DNA of 38,967 nucleotides from Cyanobium sp. E1_MAG_00006 (GCA_027488975.1 JAIYAQ010000008.1:1-38967); one strand, 5' to 3'. Positions 28,011 through 37,553 are shown, counted from the first letter of the stretch. Translations and numbers: made by a program. The notes: generated by a model from the sequence alone, not told the origin.

Positions 28011-28829
28011 GTGATCCAGCTGAGCGTGGTGCTGGATCTCCTGCTCGCTACAGCTCTGGGCGTGGTGCTTCTGGCCCGGGTCACCGAGCCGCGCACCCTC
28101 TGGCTGCTGCGCGGTTACCTCACCCTGGTGGCCCTGGCCTGGGTCATCCAGCGCTTCGGGATCCTGCCGCTCACCACCAAGCTGGTGGACGCCCTGGTGA
28201 TGGCCTGCAGCCTGGCCCTGGCCATCCTCTGGCAGGGGGAGCTGCGCCGGCTGATGGAGCTGCTGGGCACGGGTCGTCTCGATGTGCTGTTCGGCAGCCA
28301 GCGGGGCGACAAGCTCGCTTCCGGCTCGGTGGCCGTGCTCAGTGAGGCCGCCGGACGACTGTCACAGCTGCGCCGCGGCGGATTGATCGTGGTGGATCTA
28401 GGCAGTGATCTGCGCCCGGAGGACTTCCTCAACCCGGGGATTGCCCTGGATGCGCAGCTGTCGGCTGATCTGCTGCTGAATCTGTTCGCTGTGGATACCC
28501 CGCTGCACGACGGCGCCGTGCTGGTGAAGGGCAACCGCATCCTCTCGGCCGGGGTGATCCTGCCCCTCTCGCGCCAGGGACTGAACCGCTACGGCACCCG
28601 CCATCTGGCGGCCCTCGGGATCACGGAGCGTTTTGATCGCTGCCTCTGCATCGTCGTGTCTGAGGAGACGGGCACCCTCTCGCTGGCCCGCCAGGGACGC
28701 CTGGAGCGTCCGATCACCAGCAGCCGTCTGCAGGAACTGCTCAGTGCAGCCCTGGCCCAGGGCAGCAAGGCGTCCGCGAAGACGGCTGGTCGTAGCGTGA
28801 CCGCGGATTCAGTCGATCCGCACGCATGA
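28011..28829 (+). CDS. cdaA: Diadenylate cyclase CdaA (c-di-AMP synthase)
   Basis: A 272-aa membrane enzyme making cyclic di-AMP from two ATP. Three hydrophobic helices span about residues 5-75, followed by a coiled linker and the DAC domain (about 90-240). The DGA motif is in [19 protein letters not shown] (Asp167-Ala169). The second motif reads GTRHLAALG (195-203) where the family usually has GTRHRAA. The start is GTG 28011; the end overlaps uppS by 4 bp (ATGA). Tight linkage to uppS and lysA connects c-di-AMP with cell-wall precursor supply, consistent with its known role in wall and osmotic control. Confidence 0.93.
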   Translation: MIQLSVVLDLLLATALGVVLLARVTEPRTLWLLRGYLTLVALAWVIQRFGILPLTTKLVDALVMACSLALAILWQGELRRLMELLGTGRLDVLFGSQRGDKLASGSVAVLSEAAGRLSQLRRGGLIVVDLGSDLRPEDFLNPGIALDAQLSADLLLNLFAVDTPLHDGAVLVKGNRILSAGVILPLSRQGLNRYGTRHLAALGITERFDRCLCIVVSEETGTLSLARQGRLERPITSSRLQELLSAALAQGSKASAKTAGRSVTADSVDPHA

Positions 28830-29617
28830 GTCGCTCCCTGGCGACCGCCACTGCTGTCCAGGGCAACAGACCCTCGCGCCGCGCCCTGCCCGCCGGGCTT
28901 GACCCAGCCCGACTGCCCGCCCATGTGGCGGTGATCATGGATGGCAATGGCCGCTGGGCTGGTCAGCGCAAGCTGCCGCGGGTGATGGGGCACCGCGAGG
29001 GGGTGGAGGCGCTCAAGCGCACTCTGCGCCTCTGCAGCGACTGGGGCATCGGCGCCCTCACCGCCTACGCCTTCTCCACCGAGAACTGGAACCGCCCCGG
29101 TGAGGAGGTGAGTTTCCTGATGACCCTGTTTGAGCGGGTGCTGGCCCGTGAGCTGGTGGCGCTCGAGCAGGAGCAGGTGCGTATCCGCTTCCTCGGGGAT
29201 CTGGAGCAGCTGCCAGCCGGTCTGCAGCAGCTGATCGCCGATGCCACGGCGCGCACCGCGGCGAACAGCGGCATTCATTTCAACGTCTGCACCAACTACG
29301 GCGGCCGGCGCGAGCTGGTGCGGGCGGCGCGTCTACTGGCGGAGCAGGTGGCCCGCGGTGAGCTCAACCCGGCTGAGATCGATGAGCACCGCTTCGCAGC
29401 CGAGCTGCACACCGCCGGCGAGCGCGACCCCGACCTGTTGATCCGCACCAGCGGCGAGCAGCGCATCAGCAACTTCCTGCTCTGGCAGCTGGCCTACGCC
29501 GAGCTGCACATCACCGATGTGCTCTGGCCCGATTTCGATGAAGCGGCCCTGACGGCCGCCCTGCTCGATTACCAGAGCCGCCAGCGCCGTTTCGGCGGCG
29601 TGGAGTCTGCGCCCTGA
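28826..29617 (+). CDS. uppS: Undecaprenyl diphosphate synthase (di-trans,poly-cis)
   Basis: A 263-aa cis-prenyltransferase that extends farnesyl diphosphate with isopentenyl diphosphate to the lipid carrier for peptidoglycan and surface glycan. The signature [13 protein letters not shown] (33-45, catalytic Asp39) is intact, followed by [21 protein letters not shown] and the C-terminal [19 protein letters not shown] and [12 protein letters not shown]. The first ~30 residues are an extension. It overlaps cdaA by 4 bp and is followed by bioB after 62 bases in which I see no clear signal. The same carrier would serve the glycan locus at 724-23146. Confidence 0.97.
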   Translation: MSRSLATATAVQGNRPSRRALPAGLDPARLPAHVAVIMDGNGRWAGQRKLPRVMGHREGVEALKRTLRLCSDWGIGALTAYAFSTENWNRPGEEVSFLMTLFERVLARELVALEQEQVRIRFLGDLEQLPAGLQQLIADATARTAANSGIHFNVCTNYGGRRELVRAARLLAEQVARGELNPAEIDEHRFAAELHTAGERDPDLLIRTSGEQRISNFLLWQLAYAELHITDVLWPDFDEAALTAALLDYQSRQRRFGGVESAP

Positions 29618-29679
29618 GCCGCGCGGCCGGGCGATAGCCCTCCGCCTGTGATGCGTTCCCCTTCCCCGACCAGCCAATC

Positions 29680-30699
29680 TTGACCCTCACCCCCGCCAGG
29701 CCCGCGATCCCAACCCTCGAGGGGGCCGTGCTGGTGCGCCACGACTGGAGCACCGCTGAGATCCAGTCGCTGCTGGAGCTGCCGCTGGTGGATCTGCTCT
29801 GGCAGGCCCAGGCCGTGCACCGGCAGGCCAATCCTGGGTATCGGGTGCAGCTGGCCTCGCTGCTGAGCGTCAAGACCGGCGGCTGCGAGGAGGACTGTGC
29901 CTACTGCCCGCAGTCGATGCATCACAGCAGCGATGTGACCGGCCGGCCCGAGCTGGAGGTGGAGCCGGTGCTGGCCCGCGCCCGTGCCGCCCGCGATGCC
30001 GGTGCCCACCGCTTCTGCATGGGCTGGGCCTGGCGCGACATCCGCGATGGTGCGCCCTTCGAGGCGATGCTGGCGATGGTGCGCGGCGTGCGCGAGCTGG
30101 GCCTGGAGGCCTGCGTGACCGCCGGCATGCTCACCGACAGCCAGGCCGAGCGCCTGGCAGTGGCTGGCCTCACCGCCTACAACCACAACCTCGACACCAG
30201 CCCCGAGCACTACGAGCGGATCATCAGCACCCGCACCTTCCAGGAGCGGCTGGAGACGCTGCAGCGGGTGCGCCGGGCCGGCATCACCATGTGCTGCGGC
30301 GGCATCATCGGCATGGGCGAGAGCCTCACCGATCGCGCCTCGCTGCTGCAGGTGCTGGCGACGATGGAGCCGCACCCGGAGAGCGTGCCGATCAACGCGC
30401 TAGTGGCGGTGGAGGGCACGCCGCTGGAGGAGCAGCCACCGGTGGATCCGCTTGAGCTGGTGCGGATGGTGGCCACCGCCCGGATCCTGATGCCCCACAG
30501 CCGCGTGCGCCTCAGTGCCGGCCGGGAGGGCCTGAACCGCGAGGCGCAGATTCTCTGCCTGCTGGCGGGGGCCGATTCGATCTTCTATGGCGACACCCTG
30601 CTCACCACCGGCAACCCCGATGTGGCGGCTGATCGGGAGCTGCTGGCGGCCGCCGGGGTGAGCGCCTGGGAGGCCGCGCCGCCGCCGGCCTGTGGGTGA
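29680..30699 (+). CDS. bioB: Biotin synthase
   Basis: A 339-aa radical-SAM enzyme that inserts sulfur into dethiobiotin. The 4Fe-4S cysteines are C69, C73 and C76 in [13 protein letters not shown]. The 2Fe-2S ligands are in [19 protein letters not shown] and [23 protein letters not shown] and the C-terminal [20 protein letters not shown] are typical. The start is a TTG at 29680; a GTG at 29728 is an alternative, since the first ~17 residues are not conserved. The stop overlaps the trhO start by one base. Confidence 0.97.
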   Translation: MTLTPARPAIPTLEGAVLVRHDWSTAEIQSLLELPLVDLLWQAQAVHRQANPGYRVQLASLLSVKTGGCEEDCAYCPQSMHHSSDVTGRPELEVEPVLARARAARDAGAHRFCMGWAWRDIRDGAPFEAMLAMVRGVRELGLEACVTAGMLTDSQAERLAVAGLTAYNHNLDTSPEHYERIISTRTFQERLETLQRVRRAGITMCCGGIIGMGESLTDRASLLQVLATMEPHPESVPINALVAVEGTPLEEQPPVDPLELVRMVATARILMPHSRVRLSAGREGLNREAQILCLLAGADSIFYGDTLLTTGNPDVAADRELLAAAGVSAWEAAPPPACG

Positions 30700-31634
30700 T
30701 GGCGATGCAGGCAGACGCGCTGGTGGCAGCCTTCTACCGCTTCGCTCCCCTCGCTGGTCTGGATGCCCTCAGGGCTGACCTGCTCACGCTCGCCGGCGCC
30801 CAGGCGGTGCGGGGCACGATTCTGCTGGCCGCCGAGGGGGTGAACGGCACCATCTGCGGTTCCGATCAGGGGGTGCAGGCCGTGCTGGCGCGGCTGCGGG
30901 CCGTGGCGGGTCTGGAGCGGTTGACGGCGAAGTTCAGCCGGGCGGATGGCCAGGCTTTTCATCGCCTGAAGGTGCGGCTGAAGCGCGAGATCGTCACCCT
31001 CGGGCAGCCGGGGGTGGAGCCCTACCTGGCCTCAGCGGTGGGCACCCATGTGCCGCCGCAGCAGTGGGATGCGCTGATCGCGGATCCCGACACCCTGGTG
31101 ATCGACACCCGCAATGCCTATGAGGTGGCGATCGGCACGTTCGCCGGGGCGATTGATCCGGGCACCGACAACTTCCGTCAGTTCCCGGCCTGGGTGGAGA
31201 GCGAGCTGAGGCCGTTGGTGGCCGAACGCCAGCCGAAGGCGATCGCCATGTTCTGCACCGGCGGCATCCGCTGCGAGAAGGCCACCGCCTTCCTGCGGCA
31301 GCAGGGATTTGAGGGTGTGCATCACCTGGAGGGCGGCATCCTGCGCTATCTGGAGGAGGTGCCCGAGCAGGGCAGCAGCTGGAGCGGCGAGTGCTTCGTG
31401 TTCGATCAGCGGGTGGCGGTGAACCATCGCCTTGAGCCCGGTGAGCACAGCCTCTGCCATGCCTGCGGTTTGCCGCTCTCTCCCGCCGATCGTGAGCTCG
31501 AGAGCCACGTGGAAGGGGTGAGCTGTCGCCACTGCATCGACCGCTTCAGCGATGCCGATCGGCAGCGGTTCGCCGAGCGGCAACGCCAGATGGAGCGGGC
31601 GCGGTCGCTGGGCCATCAGCATCTCGGTGGCTGA
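30699..31634 (+). CDS. trhO: tRNA uridine 5-hydroxylation protein TrhO (rhodanese domain)
   Basis: A 311-aa protein of the YceA/TrhO family, which forms 5-hydroxyuridine at position 34 of certain tRNAs. The N-terminal acylphosphatase-like domain (about 5-110) has GTILLAAEGVNGTI. The rhodanese domain (about 120-225) has LVIDTRNAYEVAIGTF and the active-site Cys near residue 186 in MFCTGGIRCEKATAF. A zinc-ribbon-like tail follows: CHACGLPL and SCRHC. ATG 30699 or 30705 are both possible, as is the GTG at 30696. The stop overlaps the next gene by 8 bp. Confidence 0.95.
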   Translation: MAMQADALVAAFYRFAPLAGLDALRADLLTLAGAQAVRGTILLAAEGVNGTICGSDQGVQAVLARLRAVAGLERLTAKFSRADGQAFHRLKVRLKREIVTLGQPGVEPYLASAVGTHVPPQQWDALIADPDTLVIDTRNAYEVAIGTFAGAIDPGTDNFRQFPAWVESELRPLVAERQPKAIAMFCTGGIRCEKATAFLRQQGFEGVHHLEGGILRYLEEVPEQGSSWSGECFVFDQRVAVNHRLEPGEHSLCHACGLPLSPADRELESHVEGVSCRHCIDRFSDADRQRFAERQRQMERARSLGHQHLGG

Positions 31635-32622
31635 CGAGCGCCCGGTTCTCTACAGCTTCCGCCGCTGCCCGTATGCGATCCGGGCGCGGCTGGCGCTGGC
31701 GGCGGCGGGCCTGGTGCCCGGCCGCGATCTTGAGCTGCGGGAGGTGAGCCTGAAGGCCAGGCCACCGGAGCTTGTTGAGGCTTCGGCCAAGGCCACCGTG
31801 CCGGTGCTGGTGGCCGGTGGCCTGGTGCTCGATCAGAGCCTGGCGATCATGCACTGGGCGCTGGATCGCGCCGATCCGCAGGCCTGGCGCGCGGGCTGGA
31901 GCGCCGCCGAGCTGGCCCGTGGCGCCGCATGGATCGAGGAGAACGACGGCGTGTTCAAGCACCATCTCGATCGCTACCGCTACCCGGAACGCTTCGGGCT
32001 CACGGCAGCGAGCGACCGCGAGCTGCACCGGCAGGCGGCGCTGGCGATCCTGGGCCGCTGGAACCAGGAGCTGGCGGCCGGCGGCTGGCTGCTGGGGGGG
32101 CGCCCGGCGCTGGCGGACTGGGCCCTTCTGCCGTTCGTGCGCCAGTTCCGGCACACCGATCCGGCCCGCTTCGACGCGGAGACCGGACTGGCTCACGTGC
32201 AGGCCTGGCTCGCCGCCTTCCTCGCCGGCCCGGAGCTGGCGGCCGTGATGGCCAGCCCCTGGGCTCGGCGTCAGCCCTGGTTGAGTCGGCGTTGGGTGTA
32301 TCACCTTGCCCTCGCCGACGCCTGGCGTCAGGCCAGGGTGGAGGGGATGTACACGCACTCCAGCCGCGACCGTTCCCTGGCGGAGGTGGGCTTCATCCAC
32401 GCCAGCGACGTGCAACAGCTGGCCGGCACCCACGCCCGCTTCTTCAGTGATGTGGAGGAGCTGGTGCTGCTCTGCATCGATCCGGTGGCGTTGGCACGGG
32501 CGGGGGTGCCCCTGCGACGGGAGCCCGCACCGGAGAGCGGCGAGCTCTTCCCCCATCTCTACGGCCCGTTGCCCCTGGATGCGGTGATCACAGCCCAGCC
32601 CTACCGTCCTGGAGAGACCTGA
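31627..32622 (+). CDS. Glutathione S-transferase-like domain fused to DUF952
   Basis: A 331-aa fusion. The first ~215 residues are a thioredoxin-like GST N-domain (LYSFRRCPYAIRARLALAAA, with Cys14 in CPYA) plus a helical GST C-domain (WLLGGRPALADWALLPFVR). From about residue 224 comes a DUF952 domain: VYHLALADAWRQA, GFIHASDVQQLAG, LVLLCIDP and LFPHLYGPLPLDAVI. DUF952 proteins are small and of unknown biochemistry, though related folds bind nucleotides or ADP-ribose-like groups. The start is GTG 31627, overlapping trhO by 8 bp; the frame is open further upstream inside trhO. The fusion suggests one thiol/redox function, but no substrate can be named. Confidence 0.85.
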   Translation: MADERPVLYSFRRCPYAIRARLALAAAGLVPGRDLELREVSLKARPPELVEASAKATVPVLVAGGLVLDQSLAIMHWALDRADPQAWRAGWSAAELARGAAWIEENDGVFKHHLDRYRYPERFGLTAASDRELHRQAALAILGRWNQELAAGGWLLGGRPALADWALLPFVRQFRHTDPARFDAETGLAHVQAWLAAFLAGPELAAVMASPWARRQPWLSRRWVYHLALADAWRQARVEGMYTHSSRDRSLAEVGFIHASDVQQLAGTHARFFSDVEELVLLCIDPVALARAGVPLRREPAPESGELFPHLYGPLPLDAVITAQPYRPGET

Positions 32623-32646
32623 CCTGCCGCTCGCAACGCTGCGCCA

Positions 32647-33756
32647 ATGATCAGTCCTTCCCGCGGTCCGGAACGGCTGGTGCGGGCCGGCCAGTGGCTG
32701 GTTGCCCTGCTGTTCGCTTACTTCCTGATCCAGGTTGGAGGCGCGGTGATCGCCGACCTGCCCCTGCTCAGCAAGCCGCCCACGCTTGAGCAGTTTCTCG
32801 ATCGTGCGGCGGTGAACGGTCTGGAGAACGACCTGCGACCCCTGGAGAGCCGCCGGCAGGCTCTGGCGGATCAGCTTCAGGCCGTTGAGCAGCGCCAGGC
32901 GGATGGCCGTGAGGCCTACGACCGCGATAAGGCGGCCTTCGAGACCTGGCGTGCCACCCGGTCGGCCACCGCCCAGTCGGCTCAGAACCCGGAGGTGATC
33001 AGCCGGGCGCGGCAGCTTGATCTGCAGCTGGAACGGCAGCGCCAGCGCAGCGAGGAGCGGCAGCAGCTCCAGCAGGGGCTGGCCGGGGTGGAGGCCGCCA
33101 TCGCCCCGAAGCAGCGCCGGCTCGACGGGTTGCGCAGCCAGGCGGAAAGGCGGTTGGCAGGGGCGCGGCAGCGCACTGAGCTGCGCGTGTTCGCAATCCG
33201 GCTGCTGTTCGTGGGGCCCCTGCTGGCCCTGGCGCTGTGGCAGTTCCGCCGCTTCCGGCGCGGTGAACAGTGGCCGTTCGTGTGGGGGTTCCTGCTGTTT
33301 GCCCTCTTCGCCTTCTTCGTGGAGCTGGTGCCCTACCTGCCTCCGTTCGGCGCCTACATCCGCTATGTGGTCGGGGCGTTGCTCACGGTGGTGGTGGGCC
33401 GGGCCCTGATCGCCTGGCTGAAGGCCTATGGCCAGCGCCTGCAGCGTGAGCAGGCGGCCCCGGCGGAGCAGCGTCAGCGCTCGATCCGCTACGAGAAGGC
33501 CCTGCAGGCGATCAGCCGCAACCAGTGCCCCGGCTGCGACCGCAGCCTGCCTCGCCATGAGGGCGCCCTGCCCGACTACTGCATGCACTGCGGTCTGCAG
33601 CTCCAGCACGACTGCCCCAGCTGTAGCCACCACACGCTTACCTTCTTTCCCTATTGCCCCAGCTGCGGCGCCGCGGCTGGCTCAGCTGCTGGCTCAGCTG
33701 CTGGAGGCCCAGCGGCGGATGGAGCGGTCTCGGATGGCGCTGTGGCGGCCTCGTGA
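32647..33756 (+). CDS. Membrane protein with coiled coil and C-terminal zinc ribbon
   Basis: A 369-aa protein of unknown function. One hydrophobic segment (about 15-37) is followed by a long Gln/Arg/Glu-rich coiled coil (about 55-178). Three further hydrophobic segments follow (about 181-200, 211-229, 237-257). Near the C-terminus lie four CxxC knuckles (C294/C297, C312/C315, C323/C326, C337/C340), enough for two zinc sites. A low-complexity Gly/Ser/Ala tail follows, partly made of a 12-bp repeat. The coiled coil is probably outside the membrane and the ribbon in the cytoplasm. It lies 24 bases after the GST-DUF952 gene and overlaps the next start by 4 bp. Confidence 0.75.
   Translation: MISPSRGPERLVRAGQWLVALLFAYFLIQVGGAVIADLPLLSKPPTLEQFLDRAAVNGLENDLRPLESRRQALADQLQAVEQRQADGREAYDRDKAAFETWRATRSATAQSAQNPEVISRARQLDLQLERQRQRSEERQQLQQGLAGVEAAIAPKQRRLDGLRSQAERRLAGARQRTELRVFAIRLLFVGPLLALALWQFRRFRRGEQWPFVWGFLLFALFAFFVELVPYLPPFGAYIRYVVGALLTVVVGRALIAWLKAYGQRLQREQAAPAEQRQRSIRYEKALQAISRNQCPGCDRSLPRHEGALPDYCMHCGLQLQHDCPSCSHHTLTFFPYCPSCGAAAGSAAGSAAGGPAADGAVSDGAVAAS
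33679..33704. repeat. Short 12-bp tandem repeat in a coding tail
   Basis: GGCTCAGCTGCT occurs twice in tandem with a partial third copy, encoding Gly-Ser-Ala-Ala units at the end of the zinc-ribbon protein. Possible site of slippage in copy number; it would change only the linker-like tail. Confidence 0.6.
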
Positions 33757-34289
33757 ATGCCAGTCCGTCGTCGCGTGCGCTGCCCAGCCTGCTGGATCTG
33801 GAGGCAGCGGCCCGCGCCCGGGCCCTGCTGCTGCGCCTTCAGGTGCGCGAGCTGGCGGGGCTGCGCACGTTGCGGGTGGTGGTGGCCCGGCCGCGCCCGG
33901 ACCAGCCGCCGCTGCTGCTGGGTGAGCTGAAGGGCTGGGCGATGCCGCTGGCCGCCGGCCTGCAGCTGGACACGATGCGGGTGCAGGGCCCGGCCACCCA
34001 GGGCGTTGGGCCGCTGATCTGGGCCGCCACCTTCGCCTGGGCCCTGGAGGCCACCCCCTGCCGCCGCGCCCGCCTGCTGGCGATCCGCGACGCTGAGCAG
34101 CAGCATCGCCGCCTGGTGCGCTACTTCCAGCGGCTGGGGTTCACGGCCACCCGCGAGCTGGGGGCCGCCCCCGGCGATCTGCCGCTGCGGCTGGTGTGGG
34201 GTGGTTCGGGGCTGCTGATGCGCGGCGACTGCGCCGAGGGGCTGGCGCGGGCCTGCGCTCAGCTGGATCGGCTCTGGCCGGAGGGTTGA
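33753..34289 (+). CDS. GNAT-like hypothetical protein (178 aa)
   Basis: A 178-aa protein from GTG 33753, overlapping the previous stop by 4 bp. The middle ARLLAIRDAEQQHRRLVRYF followed by QRLGFTATRELG resembles the end of a GNAT acetyltransferase, where a helix after the acetyl-CoA loop precedes the xxYxxxGFxxxR strand. The usual acetyl-CoA loop is not clear, so catalytic activity is doubtful. No signal peptide or membrane helix is present. I have no firmer family assignment. Three bases separate it from the DUF429 gene. Confidence 0.6.
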   Translation: MNASPSSRALPSLLDLEAAARARALLLRLQVRELAGLRTLRVVVARPRPDQPPLLLGELKGWAMPLAAGLQLDTMRVQGPATQGVGPLIWAATFAWALEATPCRRARLLAIRDAEQQHRRLVRYFQRLGFTATRELGAAPGDLPLRLVWGGSGLLMRGDCAEGLARACAQLDRLWPEG

Positions 34290-34292
34290 GCG

Positions 34293-34970
34293 GTGGCCAG
34301 CGGCAGCCGCGACGCCGTCACCGTGGTGGGGATCGACGTGGGCGGCGCGCGCAAGGGCTTTCACGCTGTGGCCCTCTGCGAGGGCACGGTTGTGGAGCGC
34401 TTGGCCACCACCGATGAGGTGGCGTTGTCGGCGTGGTGCCGGGAGGTGGGCGCCGAGCTGGTGGCGGTGGATGCCCCCTGCCATTGGCGCAGCGGTGCGG
34501 AGGCCCGGGCGGCGGAACGGGAGCTGATGGGCGATGGGATCGCCTGCTTCGTCTCACCCACGCGCGAGCAGGCCCTGGCCAGCAGCACCGGCTTCTACGG
34601 CTGGATGCTGTGTGGTGAGGCGCTGTATCGCGAATTGGCTCGCCATGGCTATGCACTGGCAGAGGCGGCGGATGAGCTGCGCAGCCAGCGCCGCTGCTTC
34701 GAGACCTTCCCCCACGCGATCACGGTGCAGCTGCACCGGGCCCTCGGGCTCGAGCCCGCTGTGGCTTCCCGCAAGCGCCCGGAGCGCCGCGCTCTGTTGG
34801 AGCGTCTCGGTGTCGATTGCCGGAGCCTGAGCAGCATCGACTGGCTCGACGCCGCGCTCTGCGCTCTGGCGGCTCAGCTGCTGCAGTCGGGAGTCGAGTG
34901 CCGGGTGTATGGCGAGGCGGCTTCGGGGTTGCTGCTGGTGCCGATCGATCCATCGGTTGGCCCAGCGTGA
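34293..34970 (+). CDS. DUF429 protein, predicted RNase H-fold nuclease-like
   Basis: A 225-aa protein. VVGIDVGGARKGFHAVAL (about 11-28) is the first-strand Asp motif of an RNase H-like fold, and LVAVDAPCHWR gives the second acidic strand. AEARAAERELMGDGIACF and the ETFPHAITVQ segment are DUF429 hallmarks, with the DWLDAALCALAA helix providing the last acidic residue. DUF429 is predicted to be a nuclease, but its substrate is unknown. The start is GTG 34293, three bases after the preceding stop. A 72-base gap with no clear signal separates it from the aldo/keto reductase gene. Confidence 0.78.
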   Translation: MASGSRDAVTVVGIDVGGARKGFHAVALCEGTVVERLATTDEVALSAWCREVGAELVAVDAPCHWRSGAEARAAERELMGDGIACFVSPTREQALASSTGFYGWMLCGEALYRELARHGYALAEAADELRSQRRCFETFPHAITVQLHRALGLEPAVASRKRPERRALLERLGVDCRSLSSIDWLDAALCALAAQLLQSGVECRVYGEAASGLLLVPIDPSVGPA

Positions 34971-35042
34971 TCGGTGCTCCGTCGATGACGTCCGCCTGAA
35001 AAGCTATCTACCTGCAGGCCATCCCGAGCCAACCCGCCGCCG

Positions 35043-35999
35043 ATGCGCAGCGTGTCTTTCGCCTGTGGCGACCACATGCCCCTGCTGGGGCTGGGCACCT
35101 GGAAATCCGATCCCGGCCAGGTGGGCAGCGCCGTGCGCGAGGCGATCCGGCAGGGCTACCGGCATCTCGATTGCGCCAGCATCTACGGCAACGAGCGGGA
35201 GATCGGCGCGGCGATCCGTGAGGCCATCGCCAACGGCGAGGTGACGCGCGAGCAGATCTGGATCACCTCCAAGCTCTGGTGCAACAGCCATGGGCGCGAC
35301 AACGTGGAGCCGGCCCTGCGCCGCACCCTCGCGGATCTCGGCCTCGACTGGCTGGATCTGTACCTGATCCACTGGCCGGTGGCGATTCGCCCCGCGGTGG
35401 GCTTTCCCTCCGCCGCCGATGATCTCCTGCCCCCTGAGGATGCGCGGCTGCGTGCCACCTGGGACGGCATGGAAGCCGCCCTGGACGCTGGGCTGACGCG
35501 CCACATCGGCGTGAGCAATTTCTCGATCCGCAAACTGCAGGTTCTGCTGCAGCACGGCCGGATCAGGCCCGAGGTGAACCAGGTGGAGCTCCATCCCCTG
35601 CTGCAACAGCCGGATCTGGTGGCGTTCTGCAGGGCTGAAGGCATTCACCTCACCGCCTATTCCCCGCTCGGCTCCGGCGACCGGCCCGCCCAGCTCAAGG
35701 CCGCCGACGAACCGGTTCTGCTGGACCACCCCGTGATCGCCGCGATCGCCACCGAGCACGGCTGCAGCGCCGCCCAGGTGTTGCTGGCCTGGCACCTGTG
35801 CCGCGGCATCTCCACCATTCCCAAGTCGGTCAGCCCCGTCCGCCTGCGCGAGAACCTGGCGGCAGCTGCGATCGAGCTCACGCCAACGGATCTCGATCGC
35901 ATCGCCGCTCTCGATCGGGGTGTGCGTCTGGTGGATGGCTCGTTCTGGCTGATGGAGGGCAGTCCCTGGACCCTTCAATCCCTCTGGGATGAGCCCTGA
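35043..35999 (+). CDS. Aldo/keto reductase
   Basis: A 318-aa NADPH-dependent TIM-barrel oxidoreductase. The catalytic tetrad is intact: Asp43, Tyr48 (HLDCASIYGNE), Lys77 (WITSKLW) and His110 (LYLIHWPV). HIGVSNFSIRKLQVLL and PEVNQVELHPLLQQPDLVAF are family signatures, and the C-terminal TIPKSVSPVRLREN contacts the 2'-phosphate of NADPH. Substrate is not determined by sequence; a small aldehyde reductase is likely. The stop is three bases from the lipA stop, so the two genes converge with no room for a hairpin terminator. Confidence 0.95.
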   Translation: MRSVSFACGDHMPLLGLGTWKSDPGQVGSAVREAIRQGYRHLDCASIYGNEREIGAAIREAIANGEVTREQIWITSKLWCNSHGRDNVEPALRRTLADLGLDWLDLYLIHWPVAIRPAVGFPSAADDLLPPEDARLRATWDGMEAALDAGLTRHIGVSNFSIRKLQVLLQHGRIRPEVNQVELHPLLQQPDLVAFCRAEGIHLTAYSPLGSGDRPAQLKAADEPVLLDHPVIAAIATEHGCSAAQVLLAWHLCRGISTIPKSVSPVRLRENLAAAAIELTPTDLDRIAALDRGVRLVDGSFWLMEGSPWTLQSLWDEP

Positions 36000-36002
36000 G
36001 GC

Positions 36003-36914
36003 TCAGCCGCCTGCGTGATAGCTGCTGCGCACCAGCGGCCCGGAGCGCACATCGGCGAAGCCCAGCTCGCGGGCGATGGCGCCCAGCTCCTCGAACTCCT
36101 CGGGGGTCCAGTAGCGATCCACCGGGATGTGGGCGAGGGAGGGGCGCAGGTACTGGCCCAGGGTGAGGCGCTGGCAGTCCACGGCGCGCAGGTCGCGAAT
36201 CGCCTCCACCACCTCGTCGAAGCTTTCGCCCAGGCCGAGCATCAGGCCGCTCTTGGTGGGGATCTGGGGGGCTAGCGCGCGGGCCGCGGCCAACAGGCCC
36301 AGCGAGCGTTGGTAGGTGGCGCCGCGGCGCACCTCGCCCTGGAGGCGCTCCACGGTTTCCAGGTTGTGGTTGAAGCACACCGGCTCCGCGTCCAGAACGG
36401 CTCTCAGCCGGTGCCGTTGGGCGGCGATCGCCTCCGCTTCATCGCGATGACCGCCCCAGAAGTCGGGCGTGAGCACCTCAATGGCGATCTGCGGTTGCCG
36501 TTGGCGGATGGCGGCCATGGCGCTGGTGAATAGCACGGCGCCGTGGTCGGCCAGGTCGTCGCGGGCGACGGCGGTGAGCACCACGTAGCGCAGGCCCAGC
36601 ACGGCCACCGCTTCGGCCACCCGCTCCGCTTCCGCCGGATCGAACGCTGCCGGTGCCTGGCCCTTCTCCACCTGGCAGAAGGCGCAGCTGCGGGTGCAGA
36701 TCGGCCCCCCCAGCAGAAAGGTGGCGGTGCCGGCGGCGTAGCACTCGCCGCGGTTGGGGCAGCGGCCCTCCTCACAGATCGTGTGCAGCCGCTGCTGCTT
36801 CACCACCGTCTGCACACCCTCCAGGGCGCTGGCGTTGCCGATCGGCGTGCGGATCCACTCCGGCAGCCGTTCGGCGGGGGGGATGGCGCTGTAGCGGCTG
36901 CGGCTGGGGTTCAC
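36003..36914 (-). CDS. lipA: Lipoyl synthase
   Basis: A 303-aa radical-SAM enzyme that adds two sulfurs to octanoyl groups on lipoyl domains. The auxiliary cluster cysteines C47, C52 and C58 are in [13 protein letters not shown], and the radical-SAM cysteines C73, C77 and C80 in CTRSCAFC. The C-terminal segment [20 protein letters not shown] is typical. Starts at ATG 36914, 39 bases after recR on the minus strand. Cyanobacteria often carry two lipA paralogs, so this may be one of two. Confidence 0.97.
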   Translation of the reverse strand: MNPSRSRYSAIPPAERLPEWIRTPIGNASALEGVQTVVKQQRLHTICEEGRCPNRGECYAAGTATFLLGGPICTRSCAFCQVEKGQAPAAFDPAEAERVAEAVAVLGLRYVVLTAVARDDLADHGAVLFTSAMAAIRQRQPQIAIEVLTPDFWGGHRDEAEAIAAQRHRLRAVLDAEPVCFNHNLETVERLQGEVRRGATYQRSLGLLAAARALAPQIPTKSGLMLGLGESFDEVVEAIRDLRAVDCQRLTLGQYLRPSLAHIPVDRYWTPEEFEELGAIARELGFADVRSGPLVRSSYHAGG

Positions 36915-36953
36915 CGGCGGCGGGGAGAAAGGATCGGGGGATGCGCTGCGGGT

Positions 36954-37553
36954 TCAGGTCATCGGCCGCCGCCCCTCCAGGGCCCGCGCCAGGGTGACCT
37001 CATCGGCGTATTCCAGCTCGCTGCCCACCGGCAGGCCGTAAGCGATGCGGCTCACGGCCGTGAACGGCTTGAGCAGCCGCGCCAGGTAGAGGCTGGTGGT
37101 GTCGCCCTCCACGCTCGGTGTGAGGGCCAGGATCACCTCGGTGATGCAGTCGCGGTCGACCCGCTCCACCAAGGGCTGCACCTGCAACAGCTCTGGGCCC
37201 ACCCCATCCATCGGCGAGATCAGGCCCCCGAGCACGTGGTAGCCGCCCTTGAACTCGCGGGTGCGCTCCAGGGCCAGCAGGTCGCGGGAGTCGGCCACCA
37301 CGCAGAGCACGCCGGTGCGGCGCTCCTCATTGCGGCAGATCTCACACAGCGGTTCGGCCGAGAGATGGAAGCAGCGCTGGCATTGGCCCACCTGGCTGCG
37401 GGCCGCCAGCAGGGCATCGGCGAAAGCCTGGATCTGCTCGGTGGGCTGGCGCAGCAGGTGCAGGGCGAGTCGCTGGGCCGTGCGCGGGCCGATGCCAGGC
37501 AGGCGCTCGAACTGGTCGATCAGCCGGGCCAGGGGGCGGGTGAAACCGCTCAG
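36954..37553 (-). CDS. recR: Recombination protein RecR
   Basis: About 199 aa if started at CTG 37553. RecR helps RecF/RecO load RecA at gaps. The helix-hairpin-helix region [20 protein letters not shown], the four-Cys zinc finger (CQRC and CEIC), and the Toprim-like segments [15 protein letters not shown] and [20 protein letters not shown] are present. No in-frame ATG, GTG or TTG lies between the upstream stop and a GTG at 37391 that would remove the helix-hairpin-helix region. The start must be CTG or another rare codon, or the sequence has a one-base error near 37556. lipA follows on the same strand. Confidence 0.92.
   Translation of the reverse strand: MSGFTRPLARLIDQFERLPGIGPRTAQRLALHLLRQPTEQIQAFADALLAARSQVGQCQRCFHLSAEPLCEICRNEERRTGVLCVVADSRDLLALERTREFKGGYHVLGGLISPMDGVGPELLQVQPLVERVDRDCITEVILALTPSVEGDTTSLYLARLLKPFTAVSRIAYGLPVGSELEYADEVTLARALEGRRPMT

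Noticed and set aside
31546-33633. Minus-strand open frame of 695 codons
   Set aside because: It lies opposite the GST-DUF952 fusion and the zinc-ribbon protein, both with clear motifs.
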